NCBI GenBank assembly: GCA_037783545.1
Contig: JBBELK010000380.1
Span: 372,001 to 436,000 of the forward strand
Source of the DNA: Henricia sp. BOLD:AAB3569
Taxonomy: Eukaryota > Echinodermata > Asteroidea > Spinulosida > Echinasteridae
DNA length: 64,000 nt
Reading direction: 5' to 3'
Below the pieces are notes generated by a model. The model worked only from the letters and a program-made list of their open reading frames with translations. It was not told the origin of the DNA and searched no databases. Position 1 is the first letter of the stretch; each line of letters starts with the position of its first letter. Shown here piece by piece: positions 39,529 to 50,904 of this stretch. The position numbers and the translations under genes were made by a program.

Positions 39529-42500
39529 TTATGTTTTGTAATCTTTCATCCAAACGGGAGGTTGTTTAGCCCTAGTTGACCGTCGGAGTGAATGTCCTGA
39601 GTTCTTAGGGGGTTGGCTGTTTGGATTTGCAGCAGCCACTGGGGTCATGAGCGAAGGCGGACATGCGGAAAGTTTTGATGCATTCCAAATTCTACCGTCT
39701 TGCAGTTTGTACGTGTAACGACCCTTAGACTGCACGATCTTCAAAGGTCGCGAAAATTTGGGCGCTTTCGCTTTCTTGGTTGGTAGGCGAACGCGAACAA
39801 GGTCACCCACTTTGAAGGAGGGTGTAACTGCACCCCGTTTAGAGTCAGAGTACACGCGAGCTTTTTCTTGTTTGTACGCTGCACGAGCTCGTACGTCAGA
39901 GTCATCACCCATGGGTACTGCGGTATCGCGAAGTGATAGCCTCGTGTTCATTTTCCTGCAATGAAGCAGCTCTGCAGGTGACTTTCCTGTGGTTTGGTGG
40001 GGCGTAGAGCGATAAGCTGTCAAAAGTTCCAATGTCGCTGTTTTCCATGGTTTTTGTTCCAGAGTAGCGAGTTGTAGCGTTTGTTTCAGTACGCGATTCC
40101 AGCGCTCTACCTCACCGTTGGCTCGCGGGTAATACAAGGAGGACTTAAGATGTCGAATGCCGAGATTATGCAAGTAGTTTTCGAATTCGCCCGCGACAAA
40201 CTGTGAGCCATTGTCCGAAACCAACTCCTGAGGGAGTCCTTCCCTAGCAAAGATAGAGGAGAGGAAGTCGATGATTGTACGAGCAGTAACTTGTGTCGCA
40301 AATGCCACCTCTGGCCACTTGCTGTAATAGTCGATGACCACTATGACGTAACGGTATTCCCTCGCAGCATCTTCAAAGGGACCGGTGATATCAATGGCGA
40401 GTTTTTGCCATGGCCCCTGAGGTAAGGGAACCGGTTGCATGGGAGCATTCCTGGTACGTGCCGTCTTGTCACTCGACTGACATGAAATGCAGTTGCGAAT
40501 GGCGTCCTCTACCATTTTGTCCATGGTGGGCCACCAGTAGCAGTCTCTGAGGCGTTGCTTGCAACGGACGATACCCTGGTGAGCCTCGTGAGCCAATGTA
40601 ATGAGGCGTTGGCGTAAAGTAGTGGGAATAACGAATCTATCCCCGCGCATCAGGCAGTCATCCAATATGGAAAGTTCATCACGCACCATGAAGTACGAGC
40701 GCAGTGACGCGTCTACGTGTTGTTTGCGTGGCCAACCATTCACCGTATAGGTCTTGACTTGCTGGAGCGTATCGTCTGCGCGTGTTGCGTCTTGAAGGTC
40801 GGACTTGCTGACTGTACCTTGCGAAAGTATCGCGTTAATGGACTGTATAAACACTTCGTCGTCACTGTCCTCGAAGGAATCAGTTGAATCAAGGGGGAGG
40901 CGTGACATGGCATCAGCCACAGTGTTAAGTACTCCTGCGCGATACTCTACTGTGTAATGGAAGCGCATAAGGCGTGACGCCCAACGTACGAGTCGCATGG
41001 ATTGACGACCCGAGCCTCTGGATGAGAGTAGAGTCGTGAGAGACTGGTGATCCGTCCTTAACACGAAGTGTCGACCCCAAAGGTAGTGAAACCATTTTTC
41101 ACAAGCCCAAATGCAGGCCAGGGCTTCTTTTTCTCCCACAGAGTAGTTACGTTCTGCTGGAGAAAGAGTCCGCGATGCGAATGCAATAGGCAACTCGCCA
41201 TCATCCAGCACCTGCAGCAATACAGCACCTATGCCATATGCCGATGCATCCGTAGATACGACAACAGGTCTGGAGGGGTCAAACAACCGAAGTGTCACAC
41301 TTTTGGCAATGAGTTCTTTCACCAGGTCAAAGCTACGGCATGCACTTTCTGACCAGGTGAATTCTGCACCCTTGCGAATCATCGCGCGTAGAGGTTCAAT
41401 GACTGTCGAAAAGTCTGAAACAAACCGTGCATAGTACGATGCCAAACCAAAGAACGAACGCATCATGGCTGGATCGGATGGGCGTGGTGCATTCTTTATT
41501 GCGTCAACGTGGGCCGGGTCAGGCTGCAAACCCTCCGCCGATACGATATGTCCCAAGTAGCGTAGTGACGCAAGATTGAATTGGCACTTGCTGGCATTCA
41601 GTGTCAATCCAGCATCTTGTATGCGCTTGAGCACCATGCGAAGGTAGCTATCATGTTCGGTCTGGTCACGACCGTACACTACCACATCATCCAGGTAGCA
41701 TTGTACACCTGGCAATCCCTGAAGCAAAGACGACATGAGCTTTTGGAAAGCCGCGGGAGCTGATGCCAGTCCGAAGCATACCCGCTTAAACCGAAATAGT
41801 CCCTCATGCGTTATGAACGCTGTCAGGTCTCGTGACTCTTCCGCCAACTCCAACTGGTGGTACGCAGAGTTCAAATCGAGTGAACTGAACACTTTGGCGT
41901 GACGCAGTTCCGCGAAAAGCTCCTGAATATCTGGCAGCGGAAAGCGATCAATAACGATAGCACGATTGACCTGGCGTAAGTCTATGCATAAGCGAATGTC
42001 TCCTGACTTCTTGTATGAGACAATGATTGGGGAAACCCATTCACTTGCGTTAACGCGTTCAATGATGTCTGCAGCTTCCAAGCGTAGTAATTCTGTTGTA
42101 ACCATGTCACGTACCGCAAACGGCAGGCGGCGTAATCGCTGCTGAACCGGAGTAGCATCGGGTTTAACCTTTATGCGGTGAGCGAAGCCATGAGCCGTTC
42201 CGATTTGAGGCTGAAACAGCTTAGGAAATTCAGCCCGCACCGATGCTGCGTAATCGGTGGTGGAAGTATTGCATGGCTTTTGAGGGGAGCTTGGAGCAGG
42301 AGCAGACTGGGGCGTGGCCACGTGATGCACTACAGTGACCTTGTCGCCAGAGACAGTAAGGTCCAGTGACCGGATGAGGTCCAAACCCAGTATGGGGTCT
42401 CCCTTCTCAACTATGTAGAAGTCAGCTGACACGCTACGTGACTGTGAGTCCGCGAGACGAACCATGGTAGACATACAGCCTAACACCTTAATAGGGTCAT

Positions 42501-43575
42501 GCAAGTAAGTCGTAAGCCTGACTGAAGTAGGGCGTATAGCCTCGCGCACAAAATTAGCGTCGAACACGGTAATAGGCATGATGGAAACCGGTGAGCCTGT
42601 GTCGAAAATGAAAGACATGCGTGAATCATGGCCAAGTATTAAGTCACATGTCAAGTTGCGATTCTGTGGCGATCCAATCGTGAGGATTTGCAGTTCCTCA
42701 CCTGAAGCAATTCCATCATCAACCCCCACAGTACGGCATGCAACGCGAGATGAAGCTTTGCAGACGCGAGCATAATGTCCCTTTTTCGAACAGCTCGAAC
42801 ATACAGCGTTAATTGCTGGGCAAGTAGGCGAATTAGCCTTGTGGTCAGGAGCACCACAACGATAACAGTAAATCTTGGAAGTACTAGTCTGCGAAGGTGC
42901 CCTTTTATTTTTATTTTGAGCAAAGTTCTTGGTCTGACGTGACTTAGTAGGGAACTTGCCTGACTTGCGGACATTAGTTGCATTCACCGTACCTGCATGT
43001 GGAGATCCAGCAACCGCCTGAGAAAGTGAAAGCGATTCTTTCATTGCAGATTCCATCTGCCGACTCAAGGTCATTGCTGAAGCCAGAGTCAATGTCGGCT
43101 CCAGAAGCAACCGCTCTCGAATTTTCTCCGAATTTGTCTTCTCGACAAGTTGGTCGCGAACCATTTCGTCGGTCAGATCACCAAAATCACATGTAATTGT
43201 CAATGCACGCAAAGCACTGATGTACTCATCCACAGACTCATCATGAAATTGAGCCCTTTGGCGAAAACGGTACCGCTCTGCTACAATGTTTATAGCCGGC
43301 AAGAAGTGTAAATCCAGACGTGTAACTACCTCTGCGTAAGTGAGACAGGCCCCCGGAATCGCTGCAAACGAGTCCGAAGGAGGCAATGTGCCGAAAATCC
43401 GTTGTCCTTCTGGGCCCAAACAGTGCAGGAGTATTGCACGGCGGCGGTCATTAGTGTAAGTTTCGGCCCCCGAAGCGACAATATAAGTCTCAAAAAGACT
43501 CTTCCACTGCTTCCAAAGTATCGTTGGACTACCCGGAGTCTGCAGAAACGAAGGTGGAGGTGGAAGGTGTGCCAT
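39529..43575 (-). CDS. Gag-Pol polyprotein of Mag-like gypsy element
   Basis: One 1348-aa frame. Gag region at residues 1-230; two zinc knuckles at 237-252 and 259-272 (the second CSSCSKKGHYARVC); protease with FDTGSPVSI (DTG at 325-327); RT with RLCIDLRQVNR, SSLDLNSAYHQ (Asp567), FGLASAPAAFQ and YLDD at 627-630; RNase H with STDASAYGIGAVLL and RTDHQSL; integrase with HEAHQG, CISCQ, LAIDITGPFE, VSDNGSQFVAGEFE and PRANGEVERWN, whose D, D and E are all present. A single fused frame without gag-pol frameshift is a property of several Mag-clade elements. It encodes everything needed for reverse transcription and insertion; no stop or missing catalytic residue is seen. Confidence 0.96.
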   Translation of the reverse strand: MAHLPPPPSFLQTPGSPTILWKQWKSLFETYIVASGAETYTNDRRRAILLHCLGPEGQRIFGTLPPSDSFAAIPGACLTYAEVVTRLDLHFLPAINIVAERYRFRQRAQFHDESVDEYISALRALTITCDFGDLTDEMVRDQLVEKTNSEKIRERLLLEPTLTLASAMTLSRQMESAMKESLSLSQAVAGSPHAGTVNATNVRKSGKFPTKSRQTKNFAQNKNKRAPSQTSTSKIYCYRCGAPDHKANSPTCPAINAVCSSCSKKGHYARVCKASSRVACRTVGVDDGIASGEELQILTIGSPQNRNLTCDLILGHDSRMSFIFDTGSPVSIMPITVFDANFVREAIRPTSVRLTTYLHDPIKVLGCMSTMVRLADSQSRSVSADFYIVEKGDPILGLDLIRSLDLTVSGDKVTVVHHVATPQSAPAPSSPQKPCNTSTTDYAASVRAEFPKLFQPQIGTAHGFAHRIKVKPDATPVQQRLRRLPFAVRDMVTTELLRLEAADIIERVNASEWVSPIIVSYKKSGDIRLCIDLRQVNRAIVIDRFPLPDIQELFAELRHAKVFSSLDLNSAYHQLELAEESRDLTAFITHEGLFRFKRVCFGLASAPAAFQKLMSSLLQGLPGVQCYLDDVVVYGRDQTEHDSYLRMVLKRIQDAGLTLNASKCQFNLASLRYLGHIVSAEGLQPDPAHVDAIKNAPRPSDPAMMRSFFGLASYYARFVSDFSTVIEPLRAMIRKGAEFTWSESACRSFDLVKELIAKSVTLRLFDPSRPVVVSTDASAYGIGAVLLQVLDDGELPIAFASRTLSPAERNYSVGEKEALACIWACEKWFHYLWGRHFVLRTDHQSLTTLLSSRGSGRQSMRLVRWASRLMRFHYTVEYRAGVLNTVADAMSRLPLDSTDSFEDSDDEVFIQSINAILSQGTVSKSDLQDATRADDTLQQVKTYTVNGWPRKQHVDASLRSYFMVRDELSILDDCLMRGDRFVIPTTLRQRLITLAHEAHQGIVRCKQRLRDCYWWPTMDKMVEDAIRNCISCQSSDKTARTRNAPMQPVPLPQGPWQKLAIDITGPFEDAAREYRYVIVVIDYYSKWPEVAFATQVTARTIIDFLSSIFAREGLPQELVSDNGSQFVAGEFENYLHNLGIRHLKSSLYYPRANGEVERWNRVLKQTLQLATLEQKPWKTATLELLTAYRSTPHQTTGKSPAELLHCRKMNTRLSLRDTAVPMGDDSDVRARAAYKQEKARVYSDSKRGAVTPSFKVGDLVRVRLPTKKAKAPKFSRPLKIVQSKGRYTYKLQDGRIWNASKLSACPPSLMTPVAAANPNSQPPKNSGHSLRRSTRAKQPPVWMKDYKT

Positions 43576-43578
43576 ATT

Positions 43579-43594
43579 TTAATCCTCGTCGCCA
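43579..43594 (-). promoter_or_regulatory. Primer-binding site of Mag-like element
   Basis: On the minus strand TTGGCGACGAGGATT follows the 5' LTR end directly; TGGCGACGAGG is a common gypsy primer site, perhaps for a serine or leucine tRNA. Confidence 0.75.
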
Positions 43595-43595
43595 A

Positions 43596-43712
43596 TGTTA
43601 TGTAGTAAAATGGAAGAAAACACGGACACGGAAATCCACGTAACAAACGTTTAATAACAACCAAACTGGGACCACTCGTCCTGCCTCTTGAGGGCGCTAT
43701 GCAGACACAACA
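43596..43712 (-). repeat. 5' LTR of Mag-like element (117 bp)
   Basis: Appears identical to the other LTR over 117 bp; inverted ends TGTT/AACA. Confidence 0.95.
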
Positions 43713-43717
43713 GTTTT

Positions 43718-44564
43718 GCATTAAGCCTGAACTGGCCATAAGAAAGGGACTTTCCATAAAAACAGGAGCCTTATAAAGTGTGGAATTTTAATGGTTTGTA
43801 AAATTTGCTTTTTCAAGTTAATTCCTGTGCAATGTCTACATGTAACATATACTAATACATGTATTTAAGATAAAATAAAAATAAACAGTTAAACTTGTAT
43901 TGGTGTCATACATGTAGTTTTGATATAACATTCAAGAAAATTGTTTTATGACATACTAAGAGGTGGCTTTTTTCAACTCTTGCATATATCTACTTTCTTT
44001 CTGTAAAAATACACTACACAATCATGTAGTTTTACCCACCTTACAGTTTGTACTCTATCAATTTAAATTACATTCTGAGAGAAATTTCAATAAATCAACA
44101 ACAGTTTTTTTAATTTCACACAACTTGTCGCCGACACTATGAACTGACACCCAAGTGCAGTTGCGTGTCACTTCGTGGAAACGCACGGTGGGAGACCACA
44201 CGTTTTCACGAACTGACAAGCATGTGTGTGCACACGCACTCTTCGCACTCAACTCGAAATGCAAATATTTCGGTTTCAAGGAGTGACACGCAAGTTTTCG
44301 GTAGATTTATTAGACAAATAAACATGGAAAATGCATGGAAAATGAAAAACATTTGGAATATAAAAATGTAACCAAAACACTCTCTAATTTGTTTTTAAGA
44401 TACATACAGTACAGTTGTCACTTCGTGAAAACGAAAATTACATCCTGATGTAATTTTCAACCTGAGGCGCGCACGCAAGTGCCACTGTGTGGAGTCCCTG
44501 CGAATTTGTAGTTCATGTCCATGATTTTGTGAAATCTGGATGCAGTGAACCGTGCCCGGTGCCC
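43718..44564. other. Host DNA without recognised gene
   Basis: AT-rich. Contains a short internal inverted motif (CACTTCGTGGAAACG and its near-complement, about 44155-44215) but no ORF of note. Confidence 0.5.
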
Positions 44565-44668
44565 TACCAACTCTACACTCCTTTAGCAGTGCTTTGCGCG
44601 CGCCACTTTAGTTTGCCCGCTCCAACCACTGCTAAACTTCGCCGCAAATCCTGCGAAGCGCGTGGGTG

Positions 44669-44779
44669 TGACGTCACCCAAGACCGAGCCTGGATGACAC
44701 TTGCCATGATTGGCTAGATTCTGTCACCTGACGTTGGTTCTGTCACATCATCTGACACAGTAAAGATGGCTGCGCCCAG
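44669..44779 (+). promoter_or_regulatory. Promoter-like block with short first-exon-like segment
   Basis: Within the Mutator-like element: a CRE TGACGTCA at 44669, an inverted CCAAT (GATTGGCT) near 44708, then AAAGATGGCTGCGCCCAG followed by a GTACGT donor-like site. The ATG at 44766 opens four codons plus one split codon before the donor. This looks like a captured host promoter and first exon, but length is too small to prove it. Confidence 0.35.
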
Positions 44780-45089
44780 GTACGTCAACACTAACGTTGC
44801 TTTGCCCACTGTCGCGTCGACTTTTTTTGTCACTATTTCGTCCTGGTTGTTAGTGTGGTTTTACACAGTAAGTATTTGTTTCACGGACATCACTAATCCT
44901 TCACCGTGATCACTGTACATCCCTATAGAAAGGTGGGGAAATCACATTTTTCAAGCTCTTCTTTTACCGCGAAATCATGTGTGTAAACTGATTAGGGGAG
45001 AGCTGGAGATGAAGAATGGGTATTTTTTCATATACATTGAACACGGATTTGGGTAAATTTATATGTTGGAATCGATAGCTTATTCAATT

Positions 45090-45348
45090 CTAAGATATAC
45101 TTCCCACTGACACTTCCGTCGCAAATGTTGCATTTCTGAGATAAATAAATGATAAAATTACTGCATAAAGTAATGCACAAAATGACGTGGCGAGCGGTCT
45201 GTGCGTAAGTGCGACAACAAAGAGCGCTGCGCGCGCGCGTGAATGGTTATCTTGTGCACTAACTGAAGGCAATTTTTGAGGAAGAAAACGTGATTTTTCT
45301 ACAGAAAAGCAACATTTGCGACAAAAGTGCAAGTGGGAAGTATCTTAA
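45090..45348. repeat. 259-bp nested foldback
   Basis: Arms of about 48 bp: TAAGATATACTTCCCACT and GTCGCAAATGTTGC on the left face their complements at 45300-45348. It is nested in the Mutator-like element and is probably a separate small MITE. Confidence 0.8.
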
Positions 45349-47170
45349 AATTACATTATGTGTTGATTCGAGGAGGTAATTTCCTTAAAATCTTTGTTCA
45401 ATGTATACAAAAAAAATACCGAAGAATGCGGTGCAGTATGAAGCGCCCCACAGAGATATATTGCGCCAAGCCAGCGAATAATTCCTCAACTTCAAGTCTG
45501 ATCAGTCTTAGTTCAACACGCTGTCTCGTTTTCTGCTAAACTATAAGCTTAGTCACGAAAGCCTAAATGCAGTATAGGAGTACGTAGCACACGTGGGGGC
45601 ACGCAACGTCGTTGTCAATGTAATAGCACACATTTACGCCTGGAATGAAAACTACGCACTCGACGAAGCTCACGAAGAGGAACTGATAATCATTTTTGTG
45701 TGCTAAAACAAACAAACAAAGGGCATGTTTTTTACACTGAAATTTTGCACAAACACAGACAACAATCTCCCCAAACTGTCGCTGGTTTCACAAGTCTGTT
45801 TCACAACACAAACTACCCTGTTTGGACCAGAAATCTCACCGTCAAACAAACATCTTGCTGTGTTCCAATTTAAATATTTAAAAAAATTGTTTTAAAAATA
45901 AATATCGTCAGAGAGTATTCTTTATTTTCAGTATCTATTCAAAAAGTTGGGATTGAACAATGCTGTTAAGGAGTTTAATTAATAATATTTCTTCATGATG
46001 TACTCTCTGTAACAGCAAAACCTTTTAATTGATGTGACTATTTATTCAGCAGATGGTTTCGCATGTACAGTACGTGTATTTTGGGTTACATTTTTGGCAA
46101 TATTTACGTTTTTGAAATCCACCATGTCATATTTATCAGTTGTGTAGTGACTGTGTAAAGTTGTGTGACAGTGAATAAATAAAGAAAACCGTTAACAGTC
46201 TATCATTTTATGTCATGATGTGTTTCTGTGTCACAAAAACAAAACCATAATATATATTTTTCCCAAAGTGAGTTTGGCTGTTTATTTAAATTTATTTGGG
46301 CAGATGTAAACATAGAGCAAGGAAACAGAAGATTGGGAAATAGAGTAGCTGACCTTTACTTAAATCTTGTGTACAACAAAGTAAAATCTTCAGATTTAAA
46401 TTTGAACTTGCAAATCCTTGCTAAGTGATTTTAAGTAAAAACTTATCAAAACTTGATTAAATACACGCCTGGCTTATTGGCTATGCTTTGAGTTTTAATA
46501 GCTTATTGGTTTTGATTTAGTGGGGCTTAATAATACTGTTCAAAGAAGAGAAATATAGATATTTAAAAAAATAAGGTATGTGTACTTGAATTCGGGGCGA
46601 TTCAATAAAGCTCTTTGCGTACAACTTAACCAACGCAAAATAGGTGGACCGTAAAGCAGTCTAATCTGGAACGAGCAATGACGTCATCGTTAGCCAATCA
46701 GACTACGGGAAACCATACGGCGCCACGGCGGTAATTTTGGATTTCTGTTTTTTCGGAATGCCGTTAGATTTCGTTGGATCCCGACTGGACTAGACAAATG
46801 TACGTAGAATGTTCATTATTTATGGGTAGAATATTACATATTCTTTGTGTAGAAGGGAAACATGGACTGTTTTGAGTATTAGCAGTGGGAAATATTTGCC
46901 GATTTTTGGTGTGTGTTTCATCGTCTTTTTTTGCAAGCGTATATTTCACTTCTCGCGCTGCGGACCGGCGGTATATATGCATATGCATGAACGGCAGGAG
47001 GCGCGGCGCGATACCCGATTGTGATTGGCTATCCGTGCAACAATCCTAACGATTTTGTAAGCGGTGTGCTGATTGGCTTCGCATGATATGCGGCGAAGTT
47101 TAGCAGTGGTTGGAGCGGGCAAACTAAAGTGGCGTGCGCAAAGCACTGCTAAAGGAGTGTATACCAACTC

Positions 47171-47561
47171 TTGCAATTTGCATTTTGAAGATTGCACAAA
47201 GTTTATTGAATCATTCTTGTCATGTATTCGGTGATATCAACAGGTTGTATTAAAAGGCGTTGTTTGATTCAGGATGCGGAGGTCATACTTTGTTTATTTA
47301 AAAAAATCAAATTCAGCCATGTCATGACTGAAGGGTATACAATTGTCCAATTTCATAACCTGCAAGTACCATATTTCTTACCAATGCCAGTATGTGTACT
47401 GCTGACTTATTTTTTCTCCTCGTGCATGGTATAGTGATGCAAATTAGCACTTCATTCTGCAGACTATATCTCTAAACTTTGTGTGTTTAGGGTTTAGTAT
47501 CTTGCGTGCCTATAAAAGGTGCTTAAAAATAGCAGACATTTGACACATTCTTTTCTTTCAG
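47171..47561. other. Host DNA right of the Mutator-like element
   Basis: No gene recognised; ends in the pyrimidine-rich stretch before the exon-like segment. Confidence 0.45.
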
Positions 47562-47600
47562 GGCAGACAAAGGTGGTTTGATTTTTCCTACATGTACAAT
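47562..47600 (+). CDS. Exon-like segment (39 bp), unknown gene
   Basis: Preceded by CATTCTTTTCTTTCAG and followed by GTAAGTGACA, both strong splice consensus. In phase 0 it encodes GRQRWFDFSYMYN, open throughout; a second frame is also open. I recognise no family, and it cannot be tied to the PLC-beta-like exon. A chance match to splice signals is possible for so short a segment. Confidence 0.3.
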
Positions 47601-50600
47601 GTAAGTGACAGGTGGCTTCACTGTGGAATTGTACAAACCTGAAGTACACAATATCTAGAGACAGATATATATATCTAGGTCATTCCCAGGTGCCTCAAAA
47701 CGCCTTTAAATGCACACCCATTGGAATTGTTTTTGCGGAGTAAAATTCAACAAGCCAATGGGTAGGGTATTTTTTAACAAGAAGCCCAGCAAACTCAAAA
47801 TGCTTACTGGACCATGTCTATCTGTAATGTAAACGTTTGTCTGATACATGTACTTTGTTCATGCTGCATGTACTTTGTTCATGCTGCATGTACGACCTGC
47901 CATCCAGTGTTTTGCCCAAACACCAAACATATTTGTTTTCATCTGGCTATGGTCTTTCTTTGGTCTCCAGAGTCAAATGCTTGAGTACATGTGTAAGTAG
48001 ATTTTTAGCAGATTTTAAGCAAATTATCAGTGCATTTTTGGAGCACTATTTCCCAGAATCAAGTCTTTACTGTTCCTGGCCATCACCCGTCCAGAAAAAT
48101 TTAACAGTCAAGACAAAATGGGAAGATAGAGTCAGTCTTGGTAAAAATTTGTGTTGCTGCAGTCATGATCACTAACTAAAGCATGTTACATGTACATGTA
48201 CTGTAACTTGTTTTTGGCTTCTTTTTTTTTACGCTCACCTGCAAGCACACATTTGAATAATTAAAATGCACTATTTGATTTATAATGGACTATTTATAAT
48301 GCACTATTTGATATAATAAATTTCATTATCAAATACACTTGATTATCTGGCATAACATACATGTACACATGTACAAGTACATGTACATGTAATAGAAAAA
48401 TAATACCTGGTACAGCACACCGTACATGTACATTGTACCTGTATTAATTATTTTACAATATAATACATGTACATGTAGTGCTATTTTTGTAGTACCGGTA
48501 CACTTGGATGATGATAACATGGAACTTAAATTTAAGTGTACATATTACGTACTTTGAATGACTCTGTCCTTATAGATAAAAATAATAAAACACTTTCTAT
48601 TTTTGTGTGTGTGAGGGTTATATTTTTATATACATGTATATATATTTTATGCATTGCAGGTCAAATAAGAAGGCACATACATGTAAATAATTGACTTACC
48701 CTACATGTGCACATATACCCCAGAGAAAACTATGTGTACATGTAGCAAATCTGAACCTGTTTGTGGATAAGTATACATGCATCCAGCAGTAAAACAGCAT
48801 GCAAACTAGTTGAATGCAGAGACATCTTTTCAAGGGAAGGTCTGGTGTTTCTAATTACGGTATATATAGGGTTGGCTTTAACGATCACTGGATTGATAAA
48901 AAACAAATCAGGCAATATGATTTGGTAGTTTTGCTTTTGATGTTTTGAAATGTTGTTTACAAGCTTTGAACATAGCAAATGCCAAGGGTTCCCTGAGAGG
49001 AAATGATTTACCATTAAAGAAAGCCTCTGATGCATTTCCTGTACTTTATACTTAGTCCACGACCTTTGTTAAAAAGCTTCTGGTCATTAGGAGGCAGTAC
49101 TGTAGCCTGAGTTATCGTACACAATACCAAGCTGTGACACTGATGATGTTCAAGTCAGGTTTCTGTCCCGAGCAAGCAAAATAACAGAGTTCATATATCT
49201 ATCTACATTACCTCTCCAAGCTGGAAACAGATAGTGGCATTTAGTAATTCAATTAATCGTGGCTGTGTGGACAGTGAGCGTGCCTCTGTAAAAATGAGCT
49301 TTTAAAGACCGTGGCCAGGAAAGCATGCTTAATGGTGCCCTAGACAAATGAGTCGCTAGGATCAGTCAACAAAGGCAAAAAAACTAAAACGAGAGGCTGC
49401 TGTTTTACTCCTTACGTGATGGATGGTGCTTCATGGCCGAAGTTCATCTTGGTTTGGGGATCTAATAAAGATATAGGCCTACTAATGGAAGCTTCTGTTT
49501 GTAAACCTTGGGCGTGTAAAGGGGAATTGTGCTGCATTTGCACTTGTGCTGGCCCAAGAGCAATCAGATCTTAGTTGTCCCATGATTGTTGCATGGTTGT
49601 CGCACAGTCAAGTTGCTGGAGTCAAATCTGAAATGGGTAAATAAATGTGAAAGGAGTGTGACCAGATCACATTTATTTACCCATAATTCCCATGGGTCAT
49701 GAGATTGTTATATCATAACATCCTTATATCATAACATCCGTCATATTTTTATCATTACGGATCTGAAACTCCCATTCTAGGCTGCATATTTCCGAAGATA
49801 TCGTAAAATAACCACCGAATTTTTGTAAACTAATTTATCGGGAGCGGACTGCAGGGTGTTCAACAGTTATGAACACACCGCCACATCTGCGTCTGCATAC
49901 ACAAATTTTTGGGGCAAAGCTACCCGGTACCCTGGCTTTATTTGCGCGAATCGCTAGCAGCGCACAAGATGCACCTGACTATTTGTGTTGTTGGTGGCGC
50001 TGTTCCGTTAGACTGGCGATTTAGACTGGATATTAGAATCATTCGTAGTATGTGGAATGTGTGGAGCGGAAACCAGTCTAGTACATGTACTTGCAATTGG
50101 TAACAAGTTTCCAGCTAGCTTAGCGCGGTGTAACATGGCAAATGAATGGGCACCAGCCGGTGTCTTCCGATCCGGCACGAGTCGATCGTTTCACTAAAAA
50201 ATAGGGTAATTAAAAGTCTTTTTCTAGTCGAAATACTGATCTTGTGTATTCGGATATTTTACCGGGAGGTTCCAATGTGAGTAGAAATTATGCTACAGCT
50301 ATTAGCACTAATAAAATATAGTCGGAAAAGCCAACTTTATAGTCATGTCAGTCCGATTTCAAATTCTGCTACTAAAGCGAAACAGCACGATTTTGATTAG
50401 TATCACTACGTGCGATCAAGATGTTAACTTACTCTCCAATTTCCACCTTAATATTTTGTATTTTTTGTTTTCTTGTCATGAATCTTATTTTTGCGATGTA
50501 TTTTATATGATTATTAAGTTAAGAGAGATGTAATTTGTTTTTAACTTGGGGCAAAGGCATTAGCTCTGGTTGAAATTAAGTGGGATTGAACTCATTCCTG

Positions 50601-50852
50601 GTTGATAAATTATTCCGCTTTATGCATCATCAACATGGTTTGTGTGAATTATAGGTAGACTTAATACAAAATACATTTTGCTGAACCTAAAACTTAGGGG
50701 ATCACTCGAGAAGCAAACAGTACACATATTATTCAGTTTAAATTTATGGATGAGGCCAATCTGGTTTGTGTTGAAGTCACTGCATCATGCAGATGCGCAC
50801 ACCACTGATTCCCAGCACTGATTGGACAATTTGACAGTTTGTTTTACTTCAG
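47601..50852. other. Host non-coding DNA
   Basis: No gene recognised. Noted are a duplicated GTACTTTGTTCATGCTGCAT near 47850-47890, dense ACATGTAC palindromes at 48358-48500, and an 18-bp-arm hairpin at 49633-49684 (ATGGGTAAATAAATGTGA and complement). Confidence 0.5.
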
Positions 50853-50904
50853 GTTCCAAATGGTTCCATGGCCAATGGCTCTATGTGCAGGGTGGGCACA
50901 CACT
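50853..50904 (+). CDS. Exon-like segment (52 bp), unknown gene
   Basis: Preceded by TTTGTTTTACTTCAG and followed by GTAAGTATAT. One frame reads VPNGSMANGSMCRVGTHT, open to the donor and leaving phase 1. No family is recognised, and the internal repeat (NGSM twice) reduces confidence. Confidence 0.3.

Larger units (their letters stand above)
39126..43712 (-). mobile_element. Intact Mag-like gypsy retrotransposon, 4.6 kb
   Basis: LTRs of 117 bp that appear identical (TGTTATGTAG...ACACAACA on the plus strand), a GTTTT target duplication on both sides (39121-39125 and 43713-43717), PBS, polypurine tract and one uninterrupted Gag-Pol ORF. Very short LTRs and the TGGCGACGAGG primer site are features of the Mag/SURL-type gypsy clade. 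It looks recent and potentially mobile. Confidence 0.96.
44574..47161. mobile_element. 2.6-kb Mutator-like non-autonomous transposon
   Basis: Inverted ends of about 85 bp start TACACTCCTTTAGCAGTGCT and continue ACTTTAGTTTGCCCGCTCCA; only a few mismatches separate the two ends. The 9-bp TACCAACTC occurs directly outside both ends (44565-44573 and 47162-47170), and 9-bp duplications are typical of Mutator-type elements. No transposase ORF is seen inside. Both sub-terminal zones carry promoter-like motifs (TGACGTCA and CCAAT-type words). Confidence 0.88.
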
